This document shows, one piece after another, positions 26,649 through 36,665 of a DNA stretch of 44,854 bases. Numbering within the stretch: position 1 is the first letter of the stretch; each line of letters opens with the position of its first letter. The stretch is from Halapricum sp. CBA1109 (lineage in GTDB: Archaea > Halobacteriota > Halobacteria > Halobacteriales > Haloarculaceae): NCBI RefSeq assembly GCF_009741825.1, contig NZ_WPCA01000007.1, positions 1 to 44,854 on the forward strand. Reading direction: 5' to 3'. The notes beneath the pieces were generated by a model. That model saw nothing but the letters and a program-made list of their open reading frames with translations, did no database searches and had not been told where the DNA came from. A program made the position numbers and the translations under genes.

Positions 26649-28565
26649 TCAGTTCGCGGCCGGCAGGACGACGGCGTCCTCGACGGTGACGCCGTCCTCG
26701 GCGGCGACGTTCTCGCCGGTGATCTGGTCGACGGCGTCGACCTCCTCGTCGAGGCCGACGACCTCGGCCTCGCCCGAGAAGTTCAGGACGACAACGTAGC
26801 GGCCGTCCTCGCCGTCGCGGGCGAAGGCGGTGACGCTGTCGTTGTCGCTCTCGTAGTCGATGGCCTCGAAGTCGGCCTGTACCTTCAGGGCGTCAATCTC
26901 GTTCCACGTGCGGGCGAGGTCACGGTGGAAGTCCTGCAGGCCCTCGTTGGTGTACTCCCAGTGGGTGTGCCCGCGGCGCTGGCGTTCGCCGATCTCCTGA
27001 CCGGCGTAGACCATCGGGATGCCCGGCAGCGTCCACGAGGCGGTCGCGGCCGCGCGGACGGCGTCCTCGCCGCACTGCTCGATGTAGCGGGTCTCGTCGT
27101 GGTTCTCGATGTAGGTGAGGAAGCCGGCGTGGTTCGGGAAGCCCACGGAGTAGCGGTTCTGGATGGAGTCGAAGATCTGATCGGCCGGCTGGTCGCCCGT
27201 GCCGATCTGGACCAGATCGAAGTACAGCCCCGCGTCGAAGTGGACGTCGAAACAGAGGTTGTGGAAGTCCGCGACGTAGGGGATGGTCTCGTCCATCAGG
27301 AGGAACTCGCCGTCTTGGGCCTTCGTGAGGTCGCGGATCTCCTGCCAGAAGGGGCGCGGCACGGCCCACGCCATGTCACAGCGGAAGCCATCGACGTGTT
27401 CGGCCCACTTCTCGACGGCGTCCAGCAGGTGACGACGGACCGCGAGAGTGTCGTAGTTGAAGTTCGCGATGTACGGCCAGTCGAAGTAGGTGCCGGGGAC
27501 GTCGTTGTCCTCGTCTTCCCACTCGTACCACTCGCGGTACTCGGGGTCGCCGTCCTCGGCTCGCTGGTAGAACTCGTGTTCGCGGGCCGAGTGGTTGAGG
27601 ACGAGGTCGAACAGGACCTTCATCCCGCGGTCGTGGGCCGCCTCGACGAGTTCCATAAACTGCTCCTCGCCGCCCAGGTCGTCGGCGATGGAGTAGAAGT
27701 CCGTGATGTTGTAGCCGTGGTCGAAGTCGTCGTTCTGGAGGACGGGCGTGAACCACAGCGTGTTCAGACCGAGGTCCTGAATGTAGTCGAGTCGCTCGGT
27801 GATCGCCTCGAACACCGTCTGGTCGTCCTCGGGTTCAACGAACCCGCGGACGTACAGTTCATAACAGGACATCCCGTCGGTCCACTCCGGGGGTTCGTTG
27901 AGGCGGTCGACGCCGCCGTCTGCGTACAGTTCGGCGGTGTCGGGGACGCTGTACTGGTTGCCGACGGCGACGGCGTGGACGCGGACGGAGCCGTCGATGT
28001 CCGCGAGGGAGACGCGGGCCTCGTGGCCCTCACTCTCGAAGTTCTCGAGGTCGTCGCGGTCGTCGACGTAGAACTCGACGGCGAGGTCCTCGTCGGGCGC
28101 GCCCGGGGCGGTGTCGGTCTCGGCGGTGAGGACGATTTCGTCACCGACCTGTTCGCCGTGGAGGGTGATCCGGGGACGGCCCGGTTGGCCGTCTCTCGAG
28201 CCGAGACCGGAGCCGGCGCCGCTCCCGCTCCCGCTGAGTCCGGAGACGCCGGAGCCGCTGACGCCGCTGTAGCCGCTGTAACCGCTGTATCCGCTACGGC
28301 CCGGGCGCTGGGTGATCGCCTTCTCGCCGGGGTAGACGCGGGCGGTCAGTTCGTGGCTGCCGTCCGGAGCCTCCAGCCCGACCGTGTAGAGGCCGGCGGC
28401 GTCCGGAGCGAACGTCTCGACGTCCCCGTCACCGAGGACGAGGTCGCTGTCCTCGGGGGCATCGAGGATCGACCAGTCGTAGGACGCCTCGGGATCGGGG
28501 TCCCGGGGTGCGAGTTCTTGGGCTTCTCCGACTGCCATAAACCGTGGCGGACCTGGATGGTGCAT
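26649..28565 (-). CDS. malA: Alpha-amylase family glycosidase (GH13)
   Basis: A 638-residue cytoplasmic GH13 enzyme acting on alpha-1,4-glucans or maltodextrins. An N-terminal Ig-like part (1-88) is followed by a Gly/Ser/Tyr linker (about 91-122, repeated GYSG units), a second beta-domain (about 130-210) and the catalytic barrel from about 232. Catalytic residues are Asp397 in DGFRCDMAW, Glu426 in LLMDETIP and Asp490 in IENHDE; DLVLNHS is the usual second conserved region. The C-terminal beta domain ends in VVLPAAN. There is no signal peptide, so it works inside the cell. MHHPGPPRF at 28565 matches the start I know from other haloarchaeal members. It converges with malQ, with 58 bases between stops. 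Confidence 0.93.
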   Translation of the reverse strand: MHHPGPPRFMAVGEAQELAPRDPDPEASYDWSILDAPEDSDLVLGDGDVETFAPDAAGLYTVGLEAPDGSHELTARVYPGEKAITQRPGRSGYSGYSGYSGVSGSGVSGLSGSGSGAGSGLGSRDGQPGRPRITLHGEQVGDEIVLTAETDTAPGAPDEDLAVEFYVDDRDDLENFESEGHEARVSLADIDGSVRVHAVAVGNQYSVPDTAELYADGGVDRLNEPPEWTDGMSCYELYVRGFVEPEDDQTVFEAITERLDYIQDLGLNTLWFTPVLQNDDFDHGYNITDFYSIADDLGGEEQFMELVEAAHDRGMKVLFDLVLNHSAREHEFYQRAEDGDPEYREWYEWEDEDNDVPGTYFDWPYIANFNYDTLAVRRHLLDAVEKWAEHVDGFRCDMAWAVPRPFWQEIRDLTKAQDGEFLLMDETIPYVADFHNLCFDVHFDAGLYFDLVQIGTGDQPADQIFDSIQNRYSVGFPNHAGFLTYIENHDETRYIEQCGEDAVRAAATASWTLPGIPMVYAGQEIGERQRRGHTHWEYTNEGLQDFHRDLARTWNEIDALKVQADFEAIDYESDNDSVTAFARDGEDGRYVVVLNFSGEAEVVGLDEEVDAVDQITGENVAAEDGVTVEDAVVLPAAN

Positions 28566-28894
28566 ATGTGTGAAAGGTTAACCGCATACTCAATGAATGT
28601 TCCGGGATGGCGCAATCAATACTGCAGGATAGCGGGGTCTCTGCCACAAATCCAACCCGAAAGACCCTTACAGACACGCGAGAGACAGTAGCCAAAGAGC
28701 ATCAGTGAGGAGCAGTACCACGGATCGGGCGAGGTCGACACCTATAGCAGCCCCGGGAGATGTGTGCCGCCGTCTCGCACACTATTTTCGGCATATCTGT
28801 ACGCAGAGGCCCTCTTGCACAGTTTTATCATTGTTGTAATAAAACAACAAGGGTTTTAGGGAGGACTGTACTTAGCTTCACGAAGAGGTCGCAT
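28566..28894. promoter_or_regulatory. Divergent intergenic region between amylase and phosphorylase (329 bases)
   Basis: No gene is seen here; short Cys/Arg-rich ORFs have atypical composition. It should hold both promoters. Near the amylase start are the palindrome GGTTAACC (about 28572-28579) and a GAGTATG on the minus strand. On the phosphorylase side is an AT-rich block with the inverted repeat TTGTTG-N8-CAACAA (28831-28850) and a possible TATA GTACTTAGC about 20-27 bases before the ATG at 28895. Confidence 0.5.
28831..28850. promoter_or_regulatory. Inverted repeat TTGTTG-N8-CAACAA upstream of the phosphorylase
   Basis: Perfect 6-bp arms flank the AT-only spacer TAATAAAA. It lies 45-64 bases before the phosphorylase ATG, in the only long AT-rich block of this region, where an activator or repressor would sit. 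The cognate protein is unknown; TrmB is the nearest candidate, but its known motif differs. Confidence 0.4.
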
Positions 28895-30591
28895 ATGGTG
28901 TCGGCATCCAATCTGGACGGACGGATCGCGTATTACACGATGGAAATCGGTATCGAGAACGACGTCAAGACCTACAGCGGCGGTCTGGGCGTGCTGGCCG
29001 GAGACACGATCCGGTCGTTCGCGGACATGGAGCTTCCGGCAGTCTGTGTCTCACAGCTCAACGAGCGTGGGTACTGCAAGCAGACGCTGGAGGACGACGG
29101 GTCACAGATCAGCGAGGAGGACCCGTGGCCGGTCGAGGAGTACTGTGAGAAGCTGGACGTCGAGGTCACGGTCCCGGTCTACGGGCGCGACGTGACAGTG
29201 ACGGCCTGGCGCTACGACGTCGAGTCCGAGAAGACCGACCACACGGTCCCGATCATCTTCGTTGATACGAACGTCGAGGCCAACGACCCCGACGCACAGG
29301 AGTACACCAAGCGCCTGTACGGTCCGGGTCACGGCGACGACTTCCAGCTCGCTCAGGAGATCGTCCTCGGCATCGGCGGGACGAAGATTCTGGACGAACT
29401 CGGCTACGAGGTCGACACGTACCACATGAACGAGGGCCACGCCGCCCTCCTGACGCTGGAGCTGCTCAAACAGAACGACCTCGACCCCGAGGCCGTTCGT
29501 GAGCAGTGCGTGTTCACGACGCACACGCCGGTCGAGGCCGGCCACGACGAGTTCAGCTGGGAGATGGTCAACGAGGTCCTCGGCGAGTTCGTCCCCGAGG
29601 AGACCCTGCGGGAGTACAGCCACGAGGAGAACCTCAACATGAGCCTCCTCGCGCTGAACCTCTCGCGGTACGCCAACAGCGTCGCCAAGAAACACCAGGA
29701 GGTCTCGCGGAACATGTTCCCGGGGTACGACATCGACGCGATCACCAACGGGATCCACGTGCCCTTCTGGATCGGCGAGGACTACATCGACCTGTACGAC
29801 GAGTATCTGGAGGGCTGGCAGGAGAACCCCTACAAGCTCAAACACGCGATGGTCATCCCCGACGAGGAACTGTGGGAGACCCACATGGACCAGAAACGGG
29901 AGACCATCGAGTTCGTCAACGAGCGGACGGGCTCGGATCTGGACCCCGAGACGTTCACGCTCGGGTTCGCCCGGCGGGCGACGGCCTACAAGCGCGCCGA
30001 CCTGCTGTTCTACAACCACGAGCGCCTACGCCACATCGCCGAGGAGGTCGGCGACCTGCAGATCATCTTCGCCGGGAAAGCCTTCCCCGGCGACACCGAC
30101 GGCGAGAGCCTCATCCAGCAGATTTTCCACAACGCGTGGGAACTGGACGACGTCATCGACGTGGTCTACGTCGAGGACTACGATATGGAGGTCGGCGGGA
30201 AGCTGACCCAAGGCGTCGACGTGTGGCTCAACAACCCGCGACGGCCGCTGGAAGCCTGTGGCACCTCCGGGATGAAGGCTGCCTGTAACGGCATCCCCCA
30301 GCTCGGCACGCTCGACGCTGGTGGGTCGAGGGCCACATCGAGAACGAGACCGGCTGGAAAATCGGACCCGAGCCCGAGGAGAGTGAACCCGACGAGACGG
30401 CCGCCGAGGACGAGGACCGCACGGACGCGATGGATCTCTACGACCAGCTAGAGAACACCGTCGTCCCGATGTACTACAACGACCGCGAGAAGTGGACGAC
30501 GATCATGAAAAACACCATCTCGTTCAACGGCCCCTACTACCACACCCGACGGATGGCCCGCGAGTACGTGCTCGACGCCTACACGAGCTAG
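28895..30591 (+). CDS. glgP: Alpha-glucan phosphorylase, GT35 short archaeal type (apparent frameshift)
   Basis: About 565 residues when read across one missing base; cleaves alpha-1,4-glucan with phosphate to give glucose-1-phosphate, PLP-dependent. Visible family motifs are YYTMEIGIENDVKTYSGGLGVLAGD, YHMNEGHAALL, TTHTPVEAGHDEF, ITNGIHVPFWI, GFARRATAYKRADLL, AGKAFPGD and NNPRRPLEACGTSGMKAACNG with the PLP lysine. Shortly after, at about 30317, GACGCTGG appears where GACGGCTGG would give GWWVEGHIENETGW and the conserved C-terminus ending at 30589-30591. The ATG at 28895 is chosen because homology starts there. It lies between amylase and glucoamylase genes of the same pathway. The short form lacks the long N-terminal regions of muscle-type enzymes. 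Confidence 0.9.
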
Positions 30592-30618
30592 CGCGGCCAC
30601 CGCGGCCAGGGATTTTTT
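30592..30618 (+). terminator. Terminator-like T-run after the phosphorylase gene
   Basis: A GC-rich repeat (GCGGCC, ACC, GCGGCC) is followed by six T at 30613-30618, right after the stop codon at 30591. Archaeal termination relies mainly on the T-run, so this is a good candidate. Confidence 0.5.
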
Positions 30619-30688
30619 CGAGCGACGAACCGATAGCCGTCGGTATCCGACCGGCAACACTCCGGGGTCTGATATCGACCTGACGCCA

Positions 30689-30698
30689 GTCTTAAGAC
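30689..30698. promoter_or_regulatory. Palindrome GTCTTAAGAC at the glucoamylase promoter
   Basis: A perfect 10-base palindrome contains a TATA-like CTTAAG and lies 23-32 bases upstream of the glucoamylase ATG at 30721. It is thus both the likely TATA box of a leaderless gene and, through its symmetry, a possible operator whose occupation would block TBP. Confidence 0.45.
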
Positions 30699-30720
30699 AG
30701 TCTCTACCGGACCAACCAGC

Positions 30721-32750
30721 ATGACGCTCCGTAGCGCGATAGACGACTACAAGCGGCGACGCGACAGCGCCCGGGAGTTCCCGGGCGAGCGCCGGTCGGT
30801 CGAGGGCACCTTCTCCGGACTCGACGAACGCCTCGTCTACGTCTCCCGTGAGGGGTGGCATCGGGACTACTCCTACCCCGTCTCGGGCCTCGCCGGTGTC
30901 GAACGCTCCCGGTTCGGCGTCGAGACGCTGGACGGTCGCGCGTGGTTCGACGACATCGAGACGACGACACAGCGGTACGTCGGCGACACCGCGATGGTCG
31001 AGACGGTCCACGACGGCGGCCGCTTCACCGTCACCCAGACGGACCTCACCGTCGGCGCACTCCACTACACCCACTTCGAGGTCGACGGGGAGTTCCCACA
31101 GACTCCGAGCCTGCAGGCGTTCTTCGATCTCACGCCCGAACAGCAGGAGAGCCGCCTCGGCAAACTCGAACACGAGGACGCCGTCGAGGTCCACCACGAC
31201 CGCCAGCACAACTTCGTCACCGCGAGCACGGGCGTCGACGCCGTCTACGGCCAGTTGCCCGAGCAGTTCGACGAGCTCGCGGCCTTCTCCGAGACGGTCA
31301 CCTACCCACGCTCCCAAACCGGCGGCGAGAAGTACGAGGACGCCCTGCTCAACGGGACCGTCGTCCTCGACGTACCCCTCGACGTAGAGGACGGGACGGC
31401 CTCGACCACCGTCGTCTCGCTGTTGGTCGACACCGAGGACGACGCCCGGAGCGACGCCCTCGACCGGGTCAGGGCGGCCGCGGCGGAGCACGGCGACCGC
31501 GACTCGCTCGCATCACTCGCCCGGGAGCACGCGGTCGCAGTCCCCGAGAGCGTCCCACGCCGTGACCTCGCGGTCGCGGACCTCCGCGTGCTGGAGTTGC
31601 TCTCGGCCGAAACCGGTGCCCACATCGCCGGCCCGGATATGGATCCCTTCTACGTCTACACCGGCGGATACGGCTACACGTGGTTCCGCGACGACTCCGA
31701 GATAGCCCGCTTCCTGCTGGAAGCGACGACCACCTCGGGGTCGGACTGGACGCACAGTTGGCCGACAGCGCGGCCTTCTACCTCGACACCCAACTCGATG
31801 ACGGCTCCTGGCCCCACCGCGTGTGGGCGCACAACGGCAACGTCGCGCCCGGGTGGGCCCACGCCCGACTGGAGGCCGGCGACGACGTCGACTATCAGGC
31901 CGACCAGACCGGCAGCGTCGCCTCCTTCCTCGGGGCGTACCTCCGCATCGGCGACCCCGAACGGGCCGACGACGTGGCGTCGGCGCTCGCCCTCGCCGTC
32001 GACAGCCTCGACGGAACCGTCGAGGACGACGGCCTCCCCATCGAGTGTCAGAACGCGTGGGAGAACATGACCGGACGGTTCGTCCACACCGCGGCGACGT
32101 TCCTGCAGGGGTACGCCTCTGTGGCCCGTGCCCCTATCGGTGACGCCCTCCGAGAGCAGGCCCGAGAAGGGGCCGAGACCGTCTACGAGGGCCTCGACGA
32201 GTTGTGGGTTCCCGAGGAGGGCATCTTCGCACTCCGGGAGCGGCCAGACGGGACTCTCGACGCACGACTCGATTCGGGGTCGCTTGCGCTGGCGGAGGCT
32301 CACCGGGAGTACGCCGCCGTCGCCGACGTTGACGACCGACGGCTGGAGCGACTGGTTACTCACTTCGAGAACTCGCTGTCGGGGCTCCACCGCGAGACGG
32401 ACGCTATCAGCGGACTCTACCGGTTCGAGGGTGACGAGTGGCGACGGCGCGTCCAGGACGACGAGAAAGTCTGGACCGTCTCGACGGCGTGGGGGGCAAA
32501 CGCCTGTGCACAGTTGGGCGAACTACTGGAGACTCTCGGCGACGACCGGGCGAGCGAGTACTACGACCGGTCGCGGTCGCTGTTCGCCGCGGTCGACGAC
32601 GACGGGTCGCTGGTGCTTGACAACGGCTACCTTCCGGAACAGGTGTTCGACGACGGGACGCCCGACTGTGCGACGCCACTGGGGTGGCCCCACGCCATCC
32701 GCATAGCGACGGTGGCACAGCTAGACAGACTCGGACAGCGAAAGGAGTAG
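30721..32750 (+). CDS. Glucoamylase-type glycoside hydrolase, GH15 (apparent frameshift)
   Basis: About 676 residues when read across one missing base. GH15 enzymes release glucose from chain ends of maltodextrins or trehalose-like sugars. The N-terminal beta domain (1-280) is followed by the (alpha/alpha)6 barrel with GGYGYTWFRDDSEIARFLLEA. The frame then changes at about 31732-31734: the sequence continues as LGVGLDAQLADSAAFYLDTQL only if one base is added. The catalytic acid is likely the Glu in IECQNAWENMTGRF and the base the Glu in GYLPEQVFDD. The stop is at 32748-32750, only four bases from the convergent ATPase stop. No signal peptide, so intracellular. The assignment to glucoamylase rather than trehalase is by motif resemblance only. 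Confidence 0.85.
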
Positions 32751-32754
32751 AGGC

Positions 32755-33957
<1,203 letters not shown>

Positions 33958-33970
33958 TACCTAGGTGCAA

Positions 33971-33981
33971 CATAGTCTATG
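33971..33981. promoter_or_regulatory. Inverted repeat CATAG-T-CTATG downstream of the malK TATA box
   Basis: A perfect 5-bp inverted repeat lies between the TATA-like element (about 33981-33990) and the malK ATG, where a bound repressor would block transcription start. No protein can be assigned to it. Confidence 0.35.
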
Positions 33982-34228
33982 ATATAACTCTTGCCCTAGC
34001 GGTGCGCACGGCCGCCGGCCGACGATAGCCCCGACGGTTTATAACCCCGGCACCCTCGTGATATATAGGCATACCGGCAGCCCGTGATTCGAAGCAGGAC
34101 TCAGATTTTAAGAACACCCGTAATTAATACATAGAACCGCGTATCGCCCGATAGAGGGGCTACAGCGGCCCCTGATCTGTTCGTAATCATTAAATAGGTG
34201 AAGACATAACCCTTCGTCTGTTCACACC
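33982..34228. promoter_or_regulatory. Divergent malK/malE control region
   Basis: No gene is seen here. Several AT-rich elements occur: TTATATC for malK at its edge, GGTTTATAACC (34037-34047, itself an inverted repeat), GATATATAGG (34059-34068), GTAATTAATAC (34121-34131) and CATTAAATAGG (34188-34198). The last is about 31-41 bases before the malE ATG and is the best candidate for its TATA box. Confidence 0.45.
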
Positions 34229-35554
34229 ATGGCATACGATCGTCGAACACTATTGAAGGCAATGGCCGGGACGTCGGCCGCTGGCCTACTGGCAGGGTGC
34301 GGTGGAGATGGGAGCGGGAACACGACCGAGGAAGGCGGGGACGACCCGACGACGCTCAGTCTCGGCGGCGATACCTCGGACCTCCCGTGTGACCTCGAAG
34401 ACTACGGCACCATCCAGCCGGACGAGGGCTCCGGCGAGGTCACGCTGTGGCACGCCCGAACGGACGGCGGGACGAGCCTCCTCGAGGACGCCAAGAGCTC
34501 CTGGCAGAACAACACCGACAGCTCGCTGACGCTGTCACGGATTCCCCAGTCGAACTTCCAGGCGAAGCTCCAGTCCTCGATTCCGAGCGGCGACGGTCCG
34601 TACCTCTTCGAGTGGGCCCACGACCGCGCCGGCAACTACGACGCCAACGGCTTCCTTTCAGACCAAGCGGGCAACATCGACATCCCGAACTGTATGCTGA
34701 CCGAGGTGGCTCTCGAGGCGTCGGCGTACGACGGCAAGCGCATCGGTGTCCCGTGGGCCGCCGAGACGGTCACGCTAATGTACAACAAGGAGATGGTCGA
34801 CGAACCGCCCGAGACCCTCTCGGATATGAAGTCGATCATGGAGGAGTACCACGACCCCGAAAACGGTACGTACGGGCTCGGGTACGCGATCAACCCGTAC
34901 AACGTCAGCGGGTTCGCACAGGCCTACGGCGAAGAGGTCTATAACGGCGAGGAGGACACTCTCGGCCTCACCACCGACGAGGTCATCAAGGGCCTCCGCA
35001 TCGTGATCGACGACCTCGCGCCGTACATGCCCAACGACCCCGGCGGAGACGCGCAGCTCTCGGTCTTCCAGGAGGGCAACGCGCCGCTTTACATCAGTGG
35101 TCCGTGGGACGTCGCCGGTCTGCAGGACTCCAATGCCGTCGACCTCGGCCTGACGACGATGCCGAGCCTCCCCGAAGGCGGGCAGTTCCGCCCGTACACT
35201 GGGGTCAAGCTCATGTACTTCGCCAGCAAGATGGACAACGGCAGCGCCGCCGGCGCGGCGCGTGACTACGCCGAGTGGTTCGCCTCCAACGAGACCGAAC
35301 TGCTCCGCCACGCCAACGAGGGTAACTTCGTCCCGGTCCACACGAAACTCGCCGGTCAGGACCAGCTCCCCGAAGCGGTCAAGACGTTCGCACTGCAGGT
35401 CCAGAACGGGTATCCGATGCCGAAAAACCCCAAGATGGACCAGGTCTGGGGGCCGTACGGCGACGCCGTCACGTCGACGTTCAACGGCAACGGCAACCTC
35501 GAGGACAACCTCGAGACAGCCGCGGAGAACATCCGCGAGTCGTGGAGTAGCTGA
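34229..35554 (+). CDS. malE: Maltodextrin-type ABC substrate-binding lipoprotein
   Basis: A 441-residue exported sugar-binding protein (family 1 solute-binding). The N-terminus has a twin-arginine signal (DRRTLLKAMAG) and the lipobox LAGC with Cys24, so it is lipid-anchored after Tat export. A short Gly/Thr/Glu linker (25-45) precedes the binding fold (VTLWHAR, LFEWAHDRAGNY, VPWAAETVTLMYNKEMVDEPP, PLYISGPWDVAGL). It starts the operon with the two permeases (35616, 36662). The predicted ligand, malto-oligosaccharide, rests on the surrounding starch-enzyme genes, not on binding-site residues. Confidence 0.92.
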   Translation: MAYDRRTLLKAMAGTSAAGLLAGCGGDGSGNTTEEGGDDPTTLSLGGDTSDLPCDLEDYGTIQPDEGSGEVTLWHARTDGGTSLLEDAKSSWQNNTDSSLTLSRIPQSNFQAKLQSSIPSGDGPYLFEWAHDRAGNYDANGFLSDQAGNIDIPNCMLTEVALEASAYDGKRIGVPWAAETVTLMYNKEMVDEPPETLSDMKSIMEEYHDPENGTYGLGYAINPYNVSGFAQAYGEEVYNGEEDTLGLTTDEVIKGLRIVIDDLAPYMPNDPGGDAQLSVFQEGNAPLYISGPWDVAGLQDSNAVDLGLTTMPSLPEGGQFRPYTGVKLMYFASKMDNGSAAGAARDYAEWFASNETELLRHANEGNFVPVHTKLAGQDQLPEAVKTFALQVQNGYPMPKNPKMDQVWGPYGDAVTSTFNGNGNLEDNLETAAENIRESWSS

Positions 35555-35615
35555 CCACGACAGACCGGACGCACAACCCTTAACTAACACCGATTAATTG
35601 GTATTAATAGGACCC

Positions 35616-36665
35616 ATGAGTACCGTCTCTGACGTAGCACAGCGTTTCAGGAATAGCGACCTCCAGTCTAAACTCTCGGAGAACCAGGCGATATTCATGG
35701 TTCTCCCGGGGCTGTTCATGTGGTCGGCGTTCATGCTCATCCCGATGGGATACGTGTTCTTGTTGTCGATGACGAACGCCCAGCCCAGCAACCTGTTCAG
35801 TGGAGGGAACCGAATACTCGGGCTCGTCCCGATAGGGGAAGCGGAGTTCGTATACTTCACGAACTACTTCGAGTTGCTGTTCAGTCAAGAGGCGCTCAAC
35901 GGAGGAGTGTTCGACCTCCTGATGAGCAATCCGATAGCACTGTTCAACGGCACGTTCTGGAACTCGTTTTTGGTGACGTGGCTGTTCGTCATCCTGAGCG
36001 TCGCCATGAAGGTGGCTATCGGCATCGGTATCTCGCTCGTGATGACCGGGAACCGCGTCCGCGGGAAGCGGATGATGCGCGGGATCATCATCATGCCGAT
36101 GGGGATTCCGCCCATCTTCGCGATCACCGTCTGGCGGTCGGTGTTCAGCCCGGCCCGGTTCGGGCTCGCGAATCAGTTGCTGTCGGCGCTGGGGCTCGGG
36201 ACGGTCTCGTGGCTCAACCAGCGGTGGCCGGCCTTCTTCGGGTATCTCGTCACCGAGATGTGGCTGGCGTACCCCTTCATGGTGTTGATTACGGTCAGTG
36301 CACTCCAGAACGTCAACGGTGACCTCCTAGACGCCGCGGAGGTCGACGGAGCCGGGTTCTTCTCCCGGCTTCGGCACGTCATCCTGCCGGCGATCAAGCG
36401 GCCCGTGATGTTCGGGACCATCCTGACGGCGGCGGCGTCCTTCCAGCAGTTCCTCATCCCGTGGGTGTTCAACGAGGGCGGACCGAACAACTCCGCCGGT
36501 GACGGTGTCAACGAGATTCTGATGGTGTACGCCTACAAGGAGGCGTTCCGTGAGAACCTCTACGGCGTCGGTGGGGCGATCAGTCTGACCGCCGTGTTCT
36601 TCATGGGCATATTCATGTTCATCGCGGTCAAGAAAGGCAAACTCGCAGAGGAGGCTAACGAATGA
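35616..36665 (+). CDS. malF: Sugar ABC transporter permease (MalF type)
   Basis: A 349-residue membrane subunit with about six helices (AIFMVLPGLFMWSAFMLIP; FLVTWLFVILSVAMKVAIG; GIIIMPMGIPPIFAITVW; YPFMVLITVSAL; ISLTAVFFMGIFMFIAV). The EAA loop for docking the ATPase is at DLLDAAEVDGAGFFSRLRHVILP. The ATG at 35616 is chosen over a TTG 18 bases upstream; AT-rich TAACTAACACCGATTAATTG precedes it, which could be an internal promoter. It ends in a 4-base overlap with malG. Part of the malto-oligosaccharide importer. Confidence 0.92.
   Translation: MSTVSDVAQRFRNSDLQSKLSENQAIFMVLPGLFMWSAFMLIPMGYVFLLSMTNAQPSNLFSGGNRILGLVPIGEAEFVYFTNYFELLFSQEALNGGVFDLLMSNPIALFNGTFWNSFLVTWLFVILSVAMKVAIGIGISLVMTGNRVRGKRMMRGIIIMPMGIPPIFAITVWRSVFSPARFGLANQLLSALGLGTVSWLNQRWPAFFGYLVTEMWLAYPFMVLITVSALQNVNGDLLDAAEVDGAGFFSRLRHVILPAIKRPVMFGTILTAAASFQQFLIPWVFNEGGPNNSAGDGVNEILMVYAYKEAFRENLYGVGGAISLTAVFFMGIFMFIAVKKGKLAEEANE

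Noticed and set aside
28201-28300. Short repeats read as a possible CRISPR array
   Set aside because: They are 9-15 base units coding the GYSG linker in frame within the amylase gene, without spacers of constant size.
26925-28691. Plus-strand ORF opposite the alpha-amylase (588 codons)
   Set aside because: Antisense shadow; no family motif and it overlaps a complete GH13 gene.
20463-32750. Programmed ribosomal frameshifting as an explanation of the broken genes
   Set aside because: The sites lack a shared slippery heptamer with a downstream structure, occur in unrelated genes, and all need one extra base; sequence error or true mutation is simpler.
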